A stretch of DNA of 64,000 bases from Vibrio pacinii DSM 19139 (lineage in GTDB: Bacteria > Pseudomonadota > Gammaproteobacteria > Enterobacterales > Vibrionaceae), in assembly GCF_000711795.1 (NCBI RefSeq), contig NZ_JONH01000017.1, forward strand, positions 25,467 through 89,466. Reading direction: 5' to 3'. Under the pieces are notes generated by a model. That model did not search any database and had not been told where the DNA came from. It saw nothing but the letters and a program-made list of their open reading frames with translations. Each line of letters starts with the position of its first letter. Position 1 is the stretch's first letter. Of this stretch, positions 31,894 through 38,879 are shown in pieces. The position numbers and the translations under genes were made by a program.

Positions 31894-33030
31894 ATGTCTC
31901 ATTTTAAAAAGACACTTCTTGGCGCAGCAGTATCAAGCTTAGTGCTGAGTGGCGCAGCTTTCGCTGACGGTGCTAACAGTGATGCTGCAAAAAACTACTT
32001 AACCAAAGACTCTTTTGCTTATGAAGTCTACGGTATCATCGCGATGCAGGCCGCGTTTCGTGATTACGATACCGGCTCTCAAACAAAAGATGATGAGCTT
32101 GGTGGTATGCAATTAAACAATGAATCACGTATTGGTTTCCGTGGTAAGAAAGATTTTGCTAATTTTGGTCCTGCGTTTATTTGGCAGATTGAAGGTGGTT
32201 ATGTTGATCCAAGTTTCGGTGGCGAAGGCGCAGGTCTGGGTGAACGAGATACCTTCGTCGGTTTTGAAGGTGATTCACTTGGGCAGGTACGTCTTGGTCG
32301 CGTACTCACGCCGATGTATGAGCTAGTTGACTGGCCAGCGTCGAATCCAGGTCTTGGTGATGTGTATGACTGGGGCGGAACAATCGGTGGCGCCAAATAT
32401 CAAGATCGTCAATCTAATACCATCCGCTGGGATACACCAACCTATTTTGATGCACTCTCGTTAGATATCGCCGCGGGCTCAGGAGATAAAGCAGGGCTAG
32501 GCGCGGGGGATGATTATTGGCTCGGTGGTGCAGCGCACTACAAAGTAGGCCCTATCCAATTTGACGCCGCTTATGAAGGTAACCGCAACATTCAAGGTGA
32601 AGGGACGCAGTGGAGCAACGACTCTTACTTGATTGGTCTACAAGGTTGGTTTGACAACGGGATCTCTTTCTATGCCCAGTACAAAATGATGGATGCGAAA
32701 TCTCGAGAAGGGGTGGAAGAGAAACTCAATGCGATGTCGGCAGCACTGATGTACACCACAGGTGACTGGCAATATAAGATTGGTTATGCCGCCAACTTTG
32801 AGTTAGAGCGTGACGGTAAAACCATCGAAAACTCAGGCGACAACGTTCTATCGGGCCAAATCATGTACTTTGTTGACCCATCAGCGGTGCTCTATGCTCG
32901 TGCTCGTACACTCGATTTCGGTGAAGAAGTCTCTTACACAAACGGCCACGTTGACGCCGATAAAGGGACGATTCGCGGCAAATCAGGTGACTATGTCGAG
33001 TATTCAGTGGGTGTTGAATACTACTTCTAA
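31894..33030 (+). CDS. chiP: Chitoporin (chitooligosaccharide-specific outer-membrane channel)
   Basis: This is a trimeric outer-membrane porin for chitooligosaccharides. The 378-aa precursor has a signal peptide cleaved at FA-DGANSDAAKNYL. The mature start and the stretches NNESRIGFRGKK, GLGERDTFVGFE, LTPMYELVDWPASNPGLGDVY and the C-terminal VGVEYYF are near-identical to characterised Vibrio ChiP as I recall it. This makes it one of the firmest calls among the porins here. It indicates growth on chitin and is followed by a DUF2057 gene and a terminator-like hairpin. Confidence 0.95.
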   Translation: MSHFKKTLLGAAVSSLVLSGAAFADGANSDAAKNYLTKDSFAYEVYGIIAMQAAFRDYDTGSQTKDDELGGMQLNNESRIGFRGKKDFANFGPAFIWQIEGGYVDPSFGGEGAGLGERDTFVGFEGDSLGQVRLGRVLTPMYELVDWPASNPGLGDVYDWGGTIGGAKYQDRQSNTIRWDTPTYFDALSLDIAAGSGDKAGLGAGDDYWLGGAAHYKVGPIQFDAAYEGNRNIQGEGTQWSNDSYLIGLQGWFDNGISFYAQYKMMDAKSREGVEEKLNAMSAALMYTTGDWQYKIGYAANFELERDGKTIENSGDNVLSGQIMYFVDPSAVLYARARTLDFGEEVSYTNGHVDADKGTIRGKSGDYVEYSVGVEYYF

Positions 33031-33069
33031 AGCGTGGATTAGACACACAATCTTTATTTAACGATGACA

Positions 33070-33094
33070 GGGCATTGATTGAAATGCCCTTTTC
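33070..33094 (+). terminator. chiP terminator-like hairpin
   Basis: GGGCATT and AATGCCC form a stem followed by TTTT, 40 bases past chiP and 24 before the next start. It may attenuate rather than fully stop transcription into the DUF2057 gene. Confidence 0.65.
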
Positions 33095-33117
33095 CCGTTG
33101 CTTCAATCGAGACCATT

Positions 33118-33702
33118 ATGAAAAAATTAATATTCGCTATCGTGACTTTACTGATGTCATTTTCGCTTTTTGCTCAAACGACGTTGACGCTACAAAAAGA
33201 GATCACTGCGCAGTTATTAAATAGTCAGCATGTTTCAGTCTCCGAAGGTAATCAGATCTCAGTGGTCACTGGACATAACCAACTTGCTGTAACCATCGGC
33301 CAGATCGTTTTTGAAGATGGCAAACGAAGAAAGTTTGACTCTGATTTGTTGGTGCTGACTTTTGATGTAGCTAACTCTCAGCAGTTACAACTTAGCTATT
33401 CAACATTTCGTACGATTGAAGAGGCCAAGGCTTTTTCATCTCAACCACAACTCTTGTTGCAAGACTCACAAGGCAATCCACTCGAATTTGAGTTAGTTCA
33501 GCTGAGAAAAAATGGCTTACAAGGCTTTCGTGATTACCAACACGAAGTGGCAGAGTACAACAGCGCGTTTGTCAATTCTCAGCAATCTGCACCAAAACAA
33601 GACCGTTCAACACTCGATAAAGATTTACGGCAATCGTTTTTACACATGAGCCGTGAGCAGCAACAAGGCTTTATGCAGTGGGCAATGAAAAACTTAAAAT
33701 GA
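33118..33702 (+). CDS. DUF2057 (YccT-like) secreted protein
   Basis: This 194-aa protein starts at ATG 33118; the signal peptide MKKLIFAIVTLLMSFSLFAQ supports that over an in-frame ATG at 33079. The body matches the DUF2057/YccT pattern: an N-terminal beta domain (ALNG-like strands; SDLLVLTFDV), then IEEAKAFSSQPQL. The C-terminal Q-rich helix ends QQGFMQWAMKNL. The function is unknown. It is placed directly behind chiP, suggesting a role at the cell envelope during chitin use, which is inference. Confidence 0.75.
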   Translation: MKKLIFAIVTLLMSFSLFAQTTLTLQKEITAQLLNSQHVSVSEGNQISVVTGHNQLAVTIGQIVFEDGKRRKFDSDLLVLTFDVANSQQLQLSYSTFRTIEEAKAFSSQPQLLLQDSQGNPLEFELVQLRKNGLQGFRDYQHEVAEYNSAFVNSQQSAPKQDRSTLDKDLRQSFLHMSREQQQGFMQWAMKNLK

Positions 33703-33810
33703 TGTCAAGGATTGTAGATTTGCATATCGGTGCTAAAATAACGCGCAATTTTGGCATCACTTATCTTTTATGTTGAGGGTGCAGTCATTTAGACAATCAA
33801 GGTATTTTAC

Positions 33811-35238
33811 ATGACGGTTAAAACTCGTTTTGCTCCTAGCCCGACAGGCTACCTTCACGTTGGTGGTGCACGTACTGCACTTTACTCTTGGCTATACGCG
33901 AAAAACCAAGGTGGGGAATTTGTTCTACGTATCGAGGATACTGACCTTGAGCGTAACTCTAAAGAAGCGGTCGATGCGATCCTAGAAGGCATGGAATGGC
34001 TAGGTCTTGAGTGGAACGAAGGTCCTTACTTCCAAACTCAGCGCTTTGATCGTTACAACGAGATGGTTGATAAGCTTTTAGCAGAAGATAAAGCCTACAA
34101 ATGTTACGCATCTAAAGAGCTGCTAGACGAAGTTCGCGCCGAGCAAGAAGCCAACAAAGAGATGCCTCGTTACGATGCAAATCACCCAAAAATTAAAGCG
34201 GCAAACGAAGCGGCGAAAGATGGCGATCCATGTGTTATCCGTTTCCGTAACCCGAAAGAAGGCAGTGTGATTTTTGATGACCAAATCCGTGGTCGTATCG
34301 AAATCAACAACAGCCAAATGGATGATTTAATCATCCGTCGTACCGATGGTTCGCCAACGTACAACTTCTGTGTTGTGGTTGACGACTGGGATATGGGCAT
34401 CACTCACGTTGTACGTGGTGAAGACCATATCAACAATACCCCTCGCCAAATCAATATCTATGAGGCGCTCGGTGCACCAGTTCCTACATTCGCACACTGT
34501 GCAATGATTCTTGGTGACGACGGTGCCAAACTGTCTAAACGTCATGGTGCGGTATCAGTGATGCAGTACCGTGATATGGGCTACCTACCTGCGGCACTGA
34601 ACAACTACTTAGTGCGTCTAGGCTGGTCTCATGGAGACCAAGAGATTTTCACTCAAGAAGAGATGATTAACCTATTTAGCCTAAACGCTGTCTCTAAGTC
34701 GGCATCAGCGTTTAACACTGAAAAGCTACAGTGGTTGAACAACCACTACATCAAAAACTCAGATCCTGCCTACGTTGCAGAGCACCTGCAATGGCACTTA
34801 GAACAGCAGAAACTCGATGTAACTAACGGGCCGGCGATTACGGATGTGATTTCGTTAGTTGGTGAGCGTTGCAACACGCTAGTAGAGCTAGCTGAGCAAA
34901 TCCGTTACTTCTACGAAGATTTCGCTGAGTTTGAAGCGGGCGCAGCGAAGAAGCATCTACGTGGTGTTGCAAAAGAGCCTCTTGAACTAGCACTTGCAAA
35001 AGTAGAAGCACTTTCTGATTGGACAACCGATAACATCAAGCAAGATGTGATTACTGCGGTTTGTGAAGAGCTAGAAATTGGCATGGGTAAAATCGGTATG
35101 CCGCTACGTGTAGCAGTAACGGGTGGCGGTCAATCTCCTTCTGTAGACGCAGTAATGGAATTGATTGGCAAACAGCGTTGTATTGCTCGTATTAAGATGG
35201 CGCTTGATTTCATTGCTGAGCGTGAAGCCAACGCCTAA
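33811..35238 (+). CDS. gltX: Glutamyl-tRNA synthetase
   Basis: GltX charges tRNA-Glu. The 475-aa class I synthetase has the HIGH-equivalent [15 protein letters not shown] at residues 8-22 and the KMSKS-equivalent [10 protein letters not shown] near residue 236. The C-terminal anticodon-binding helical domain is complete. A strong terminator follows. Confidence 0.98.
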   Translation: MTVKTRFAPSPTGYLHVGGARTALYSWLYAKNQGGEFVLRIEDTDLERNSKEAVDAILEGMEWLGLEWNEGPYFQTQRFDRYNEMVDKLLAEDKAYKCYASKELLDEVRAEQEANKEMPRYDANHPKIKAANEAAKDGDPCVIRFRNPKEGSVIFDDQIRGRIEINNSQMDDLIIRRTDGSPTYNFCVVVDDWDMGITHVVRGEDHINNTPRQINIYEALGAPVPTFAHCAMILGDDGAKLSKRHGAVSVMQYRDMGYLPAALNNYLVRLGWSHGDQEIFTQEEMINLFSLNAVSKSASAFNTEKLQWLNNHYIKNSDPAYVAEHLQWHLEQQKLDVTNGPAITDVISLVGERCNTLVELAEQIRYFYEDFAEFEAGAAKKHLRGVAKEPLELALAKVEALSDWTTDNIKQDVITAVCEELEIGMGKIGMPLRVAVTGGGQSPSVDAVMELIGKQRCIARIKMALDFIAEREANA

Positions 35239-35261
35239 CCGAGCCCGTAATGTTTGTTTTC

Positions 35262-35292
35262 AAACCGCAGCCTTTGCTGCGGTTTTTGTTTT
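35262..35292 (+). terminator. gltX terminator
   Basis: AAACCGCAG/CTGCGGTTT stem with a six-base loop, followed by a T-rich tract. Confidence 0.9.
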
Positions 35293-35493
35293 TTAGCCGA
35301 GAGCATAAACGCTTAACCTGTGCGTATTACCTTTAGTACCAATATGCTAACTATCAGGGTTATTGCTATATTTTGGTGAAGGTATTTTGCTGAGTGTATG
35401 CAATAATGCACATTAACTTCATCGGTGAGTCAGTAAAGTCGCTTTTCCGCTGAGGTTATACAACCTATACATAATGAGAAATGGGGAAGACTC

Positions 35494-36471
35494 ATGAATA
35501 AGTTAGCAGTGATAATTTCAAGTACGCTTGTATTGGCATCCATGAGTGCAAATGCAAACTTTTATGTCGGCGGTAAAGTCGGGAAATCTTGGTTAGATGA
35601 CGCTTGTACGTCGCTTACCGCTGATTGTGATGATGACTCATTGACTCTTGGCCTTCTGGGTGGGTATGAATTTTATGATTGGTTTGCACTTGAAGCCGGT
35701 TATGACTATTTAGGTGAATTTACGGTTGATGGGGTGGATAACGACACTGTGAGTGCGTGGACATTAGCGCCCAAGTTTACTTGGCATTTTAGTGAAAGTG
35801 CTGGTTTGTATGCAAAAGTCGGTGCGGCGCGAGTGGACTATGCCAGCGCGAATGACACGACGTTCTTGGGGGCGATTGGTTTTGAGTTTTTTGCCAGTAA
35901 CCCTCTATCGGTTCGATTAGAATATCAACAATTGTCAGACGTTGGTGGCAATTGGACCGATGCGAGTGCACACTCTGCAACGTTGGGATTTGTTTACTCG
36001 TTTGGTGCTAACCAACAAGCAACCACTGAACCTTATATCGCTGAAGAGCCGATGGTTGAAGAAGTCGTCGAAGAGGTGGTTGAAGAGGCGGTTGTTGCGC
36101 CCGTAGTCAAAATTTTTGAAGCGAAAGTTATCGATTCAGGGGCCTTTGAGATAAATAGCTCTGAACTCAAGCCTGAAAGCCTTCCTGTATTTGATGAGCT
36201 AGTTAGCTTTATGAAGCAGTTCCCACAATCGATGGTCGAAGTGACGGGTTATACGGATTCATCGGGTGCGGCGGCCTACAATCAAAAATTGTCAGAGAAA
36301 CGCGCCCAATCGGCAGCAGATGTATTGGTTGAGCAAGGCATCGATCGTTCGCGTATTACGGTGAGTGGGGAAGGGGAAAACAACCCTATTGCCAGCAATG
36401 ACACTCCACAAGGGCGAGTGAAAAACCGCCGCGTTGAAATTATCGTCCCTGCTTTTGAATACCAAGAGTAG
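35494..36471 (+). CDS. OmpA-family outer-membrane protein
   Basis: This is a 325-aa outer-membrane protein. The signal peptide ends at ANA-N (about residue 21). An eight-strand beta-barrel domain (FYVGGKVGKSWLDD ... LGFVYSFG, about 22-170) is followed by an acidic valine/glutamate hinge (EEPMVEEVVEEVVEEAVV). The C-terminal OmpA peptidoglycan-binding domain has TGYTDSSGAAAYNQKLSEKR and VKNRRVEI. It tethers the outer membrane to the cell wall. Two cysteines in the first extracellular loop may form a disulfide. Confidence 0.92.
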   Translation: MNKLAVIISSTLVLASMSANANFYVGGKVGKSWLDDACTSLTADCDDDSLTLGLLGGYEFYDWFALEAGYDYLGEFTVDGVDNDTVSAWTLAPKFTWHFSESAGLYAKVGAARVDYASANDTTFLGAIGFEFFASNPLSVRLEYQQLSDVGGNWTDASAHSATLGFVYSFGANQQATTEPYIAEEPMVEEVVEEVVEEAVVAPVVKIFEAKVIDSGAFEINSSELKPESLPVFDELVSFMKQFPQSMVEVTGYTDSSGAAAYNQKLSEKRAQSAADVLVEQGIDRSRITVSGEGENNPIASNDTPQGRVKNRRVEIIVPAFEYQE

Positions 36472-36497
36472 TCACTCTTTTATTGTTGCTTAAACCA

Positions 36498-36527
36498 AAG
36501 CCTTGGAATATCACCAAGGCTTTTTAT
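36498..36527 (+). terminator. Terminator after the OmpA-family gene
   Basis: AAAGCCTTGG/CCAAGGCTTT perfect ten-bp stem with a six-base loop and T5. Confidence 0.88.
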
Positions 36528-36539
36528 GTGATTAGGCAG

Positions 36540-37046
36540 TTACTTAAGATCAATGCTATTTAACCGCCCCATAAATTCCAAAATTTCTAAGTTCTCTTTG
36601 TTGGCCTCGAGCAGTGCTTTTTTGGTCTTAGTATAAGCGGCAAGTCGTCCATGTTTTTTAATCGAACAGACCACGCTTCTATAAATCAATTTGCCATTTT
36701 CATCATAGTTGCGCCATGCCGCGATGTAGCACTCATCTTTAGCGCTAGGATTTTCTTTGGTTGGTCTGGGCTTAAAAATTATCTTGGGTTCAATGGAGTG
36801 GGGAAGACGAGTCATTAAGTAAGGATCTTTCAGTAACCTGCGCCAAAATTTCCCCCACATTTCGCTACCAAGCTCATTGCGTAACTTTATCGCCTTCTTC
36901 AGACCTTTCTTTTCCCCAATGCGGATGTAGCCCACAGAGCGATGCAAAACGGTATCATCAGGCGTATGAATATGAATTTTAAACGCAGTCTTTGCTTTTG
37001 AGATAAAGCGGTGACCTGTGTTGGTTTCTAAATTACTTTTCTTCAT
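36540..37046 (-). CDS. Putative AP2-like DNA-binding protein
   Basis: This is a 168-aa basic protein without signal peptide or membrane segment. Two similar stretches are visible. The first is residues about 20-66 (FKIHIHTPDDTVLHRSVGYI then a helix KKAIKLRNELGSEMWG). The second is about 106-158 (YIAAWRNYDENGKLIYRSVV then KTKKALLEANKENLEIL). Each looks like three beta strands plus a helix, the AP2/integrase-type DNA-binding fold. It lies 115 bases outside the tRNA-fragment boundary of the accessory island. The function is inferred from shape only; it could also be a hypothetical of unrelated fold. Confidence 0.5.
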   Translation of the reverse strand: MKKSNLETNTGHRFISKAKTAFKIHIHTPDDTVLHRSVGYIRIGEKKGLKKAIKLRNELGSEMWGKFWRRLLKDPYLMTRLPHSIEPKIIFKPRPTKENPSAKDECYIAAWRNYDENGKLIYRSVVCSIKKHGRLAAYTKTKKALLEANKENLEILEFMGRLNSIDLK

Positions 37047-37114
37047 ATCTCAGGTTATCGATAACTTTGTTATTAACCATTTTAGATGAATCTTGCGAGA
37101 TGGTGAAGATAAGA

Positions 37115-37149
37115 AAAACAAAGGGTCAGAAATGAGAAACATTTCTGAC
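37115..37149 (-). terminator. Terminator associated with the orphan tRNA fragment
   Basis: AAAGGGTCAGAAATG and CATTTCTGACCCTTT form a very strong stem. It lies 13 bases beyond the CCA end of the tRNA fragment, as a tRNA terminator would. Confidence 0.8.
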
Positions 37150-37161
37150 CCTTTTCATCTT

Positions 37162-37192
37162 TGGCGCTCCCGACAGGATTCGAACCTGTGAC
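37162..37192 (-). repeat. Orphan 3' end of tRNA-Arg(CCT): attachment-site-like direct repeat, left copy
   Basis: These 31 bases are identical to 43499-43529, the CCA end, acceptor strand and T-arm of the intact tRNA-Arg(CCT). Identity stops exactly where an IS-like end begins. Same-orientation copies of a tRNA 3' end bracketing foreign genes are the hallmark of tyrosine-recombinase integration. A second tRNA copy broken by an IS is the alternative. Confidence 0.75.
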
Positions 37193-37193
37193 T

Positions 37194-37213
37194 GGCTTTG
37201 TTGCTTAAATCGA
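37194..37213. mobile_element. Possible terminal repeat of an IS5/IS903-type insertion sequence
   Basis: GGCTTTGTTGCTTAAATCGA closely resembles the terminal inverted repeats of IS903-group elements. No second end or transposase of that group is present, so only a fragment remains. Confidence 0.4.
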
Positions 37214-37321
37214 CGGGCTCTAAATAATCGCGTCTTTAACTATAAACTATATTTTCGACAGAACCATCTCTCTTCCATACACTAAAAACAAGCACAGTTC
37301 AATACTCTTTTTACACGCTGA

Positions 37322-37477
37322 ATGCTGCGCGCAAGGGTACAGCAGGCTCATGATACCCAACCTGTCCGTGAATTAGCCGCCAGTCTGATAGATAAATTGT
37401 ACGGTGATAAAGGGTATTTGAGTAAAGCATTGGAAGTAGATCTCGCGTGTGAGGAGTTACCAAATTTGGTTGGGTAG
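37322..37477 (+). pseudogene. Transposase remnant, IS982-like C-terminal fragment
   Basis: An open frame of 51 codons ends at TAG 37475-37477. Its end, VRELAASLIDKLYGDKGYLS followed by KAL, matches the conserved DDE-region motif of IS982-family transposases (GK-LFGDKGY-SK). The normal protein is near 290 aa, so only the C-terminal sixth survives. It is a non-functional scar inside the island boundary. Confidence 0.65.
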
Positions 37478-37618
37478 GATATATGAATCTCTTTGTTTCA
37501 AATATTACATTTTAACTATTACATTTTAATAACATATATTGATATTACTATCATCAAAAGGTGTGCAAATTAGAACTAATAGATAAACGATAATTTTTGT
37601 CACGTAAGGAAACATAGT

Positions 37619-38812
37619 ATGAAATTGAAAATAACCGCTCTAGCTATTTTATTTGCATGTGGTTTTTCTGCAAATTCTCTAGCACAAAAAATTGGTGATG
37701 TACCAAAAGACTTTACCTACACAAACGAAGAAACGAACCAAGAGAGTTTTGTTTTAAGTACAGATGAGTGGGTAGCCATTCAAATTTTTGCTGCAGCAGC
37801 AAGGACTTTGCCTATCACCGAAGAGGATATGCACAATGCATTTCAATTAGGTTCTTTGGACTTTGGTAGTAACTATAAAGAGCTTTTGAGCAGTTATCAA
37901 AGTGTACATGATACTTCAGGGCAATGGCTTAATGCGGGAGGGTATAGAGATCAAATGGTCGGCTTAGCCACAGATATTGTCATTTACTCGGATGATGTTC
38001 TGACAGGGAGTAAGAATATTTCATCTGTTGTTGAAAAAATATGGTTAGCTATTTTGAAAAATGATCTTGCACTGGGTGACAGTTATTTAACCGTTACTCG
38101 AATACTACTGGAAAAAATGCTCACCAATACTCAAGAGTATTATGATAAGGCTGATGATCTCAGTATAAAACTGACCGGATTTATTAATATTTTAAATAAA
38201 GAATATCAGGATCTTAAAGTGGTCCAATCAAAAAATTCCGACATTCTACAAAATGACGGTTCAGCAACAAAAGACGAGATAGACAAATTACAAGATAGAG
38301 TCGAAGAAGTAAATAGAAAATATAGCAAATGGGTAAAAGTGGCGGCAACGTCCCCAGTCTACTCTACAGTTGCTGTTCCTTTTGGGTTAATTGCATCGAT
38401 CAGTACTGCATCTGTGGGGACTGCAAAAGCCATTGCATTAAAAAACGAAATTAAATTCATCAAAGAGGATATTGATAATCTGACTAAGCGGCTCAAGACA
38501 GAGGAGCTCACTTACGCGTCATGGCAGCTTGCCAATAGCAGTATTACAAACACACGAGATCAATTATCAGAAGCACTTAATGCACTTGAGAAACTCAAAG
38601 GTGCTTGGGTGCTCGTTGTTGCTCAACTAGAAGCGGCACTTGAAGGTATACAAGAAGCAAACAGTGAAGATGTTATCAGTAACCCGAATTTACTGACTGC
38701 TTTAACGCTAACCGCTCAAGAACTTGGATATTTGGAGAACCGCTGGGAAGAAATCAAAGACTCTACCGAAGACTGGGTACGAAACGCTTACGTGACTCAA
38801 AGCAACGAATAG
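37619..38812 (+). CDS. Secreted alpha-helical pore-forming-toxin-like protein A (XaxA/ClyA-superfamily-like)
   Basis: The 397-aa precursor has a signal peptide cleaved near residue 22 (NSLA-Q). The mature protein is almost entirely helical with long heptad-like stretches. One hydrophobic hairpin lies at about residues 240-274 (VAATSPVYSTVAVPFGLIAS then ISTASVGTAKA) between coiled-coil arms. This arrangement is that of alpha-pore-forming toxins such as XaxA/YaxA, Hbl/Nhe and Vibrio MakA. It is clearly paralogous to the N-terminal 385 residues of the gene at 41343. A ribosome site AAGGAA precedes the ATG. A hairpin separates it from the next gene. Toxicity is inferred, not shown. Confidence 0.7.
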   Translation: MKLKITALAILFACGFSANSLAQKIGDVPKDFTYTNEETNQESFVLSTDEWVAIQIFAAAARTLPITEEDMHNAFQLGSLDFGSNYKELLSSYQSVHDTSGQWLNAGGYRDQMVGLATDIVIYSDDVLTGSKNISSVVEKIWLAILKNDLALGDSYLTVTRILLEKMLTNTQEYYDKADDLSIKLTGFINILNKEYQDLKVVQSKNSDILQNDGSATKDEIDKLQDRVEEVNRKYSKWVKVAATSPVYSTVAVPFGLIASISTASVGTAKAIALKNEIKFIKEDIDNLTKRLKTEELTYASWQLANSSITNTRDQLSEALNALEKLKGAWVLVVAQLEAALEGIQEANSEDVISNPNLLTALTLTAQELGYLENRWEEIKDSTEDWVRNAYVTQSNE

Positions 38813-38820
38813 CAAACTTA

Positions 38821-38851
38821 AGGCAGCAATAAATTGGGCTGCCTTTATTTT
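38821..38851 (+). terminator. Intra-operon terminator/attenuator after toxin-like gene A
   Basis: AGGCAGC and GCTGCCT form a stem with a ten-base loop followed by TTATTTTT, 9 bases past the stop and 36 before the start of the next gene. Confidence 0.7.
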
Positions 38852-38879
38852 TCCCCACTAAGTTGATGGAGTACTGCTT

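Larger units (their letters stand above)
37047..37618. other. Left boundary of the accessory island
   Basis: These 572 bases contain a tRNA-type terminator, an orphan 31-base tRNA-Arg 3' end, an IS-end-like sequence and a truncated transposase, then about 140 AT-rich bases that must hold the promoter of the first toxin-like gene. Confidence 0.6.

Noticed and set aside
37162..37238. A second complete tRNA-Arg gene
   Set aside because: Only the 3' 31 bases are present; the anticodon arm, D-arm and 5' acceptor strand are missing.
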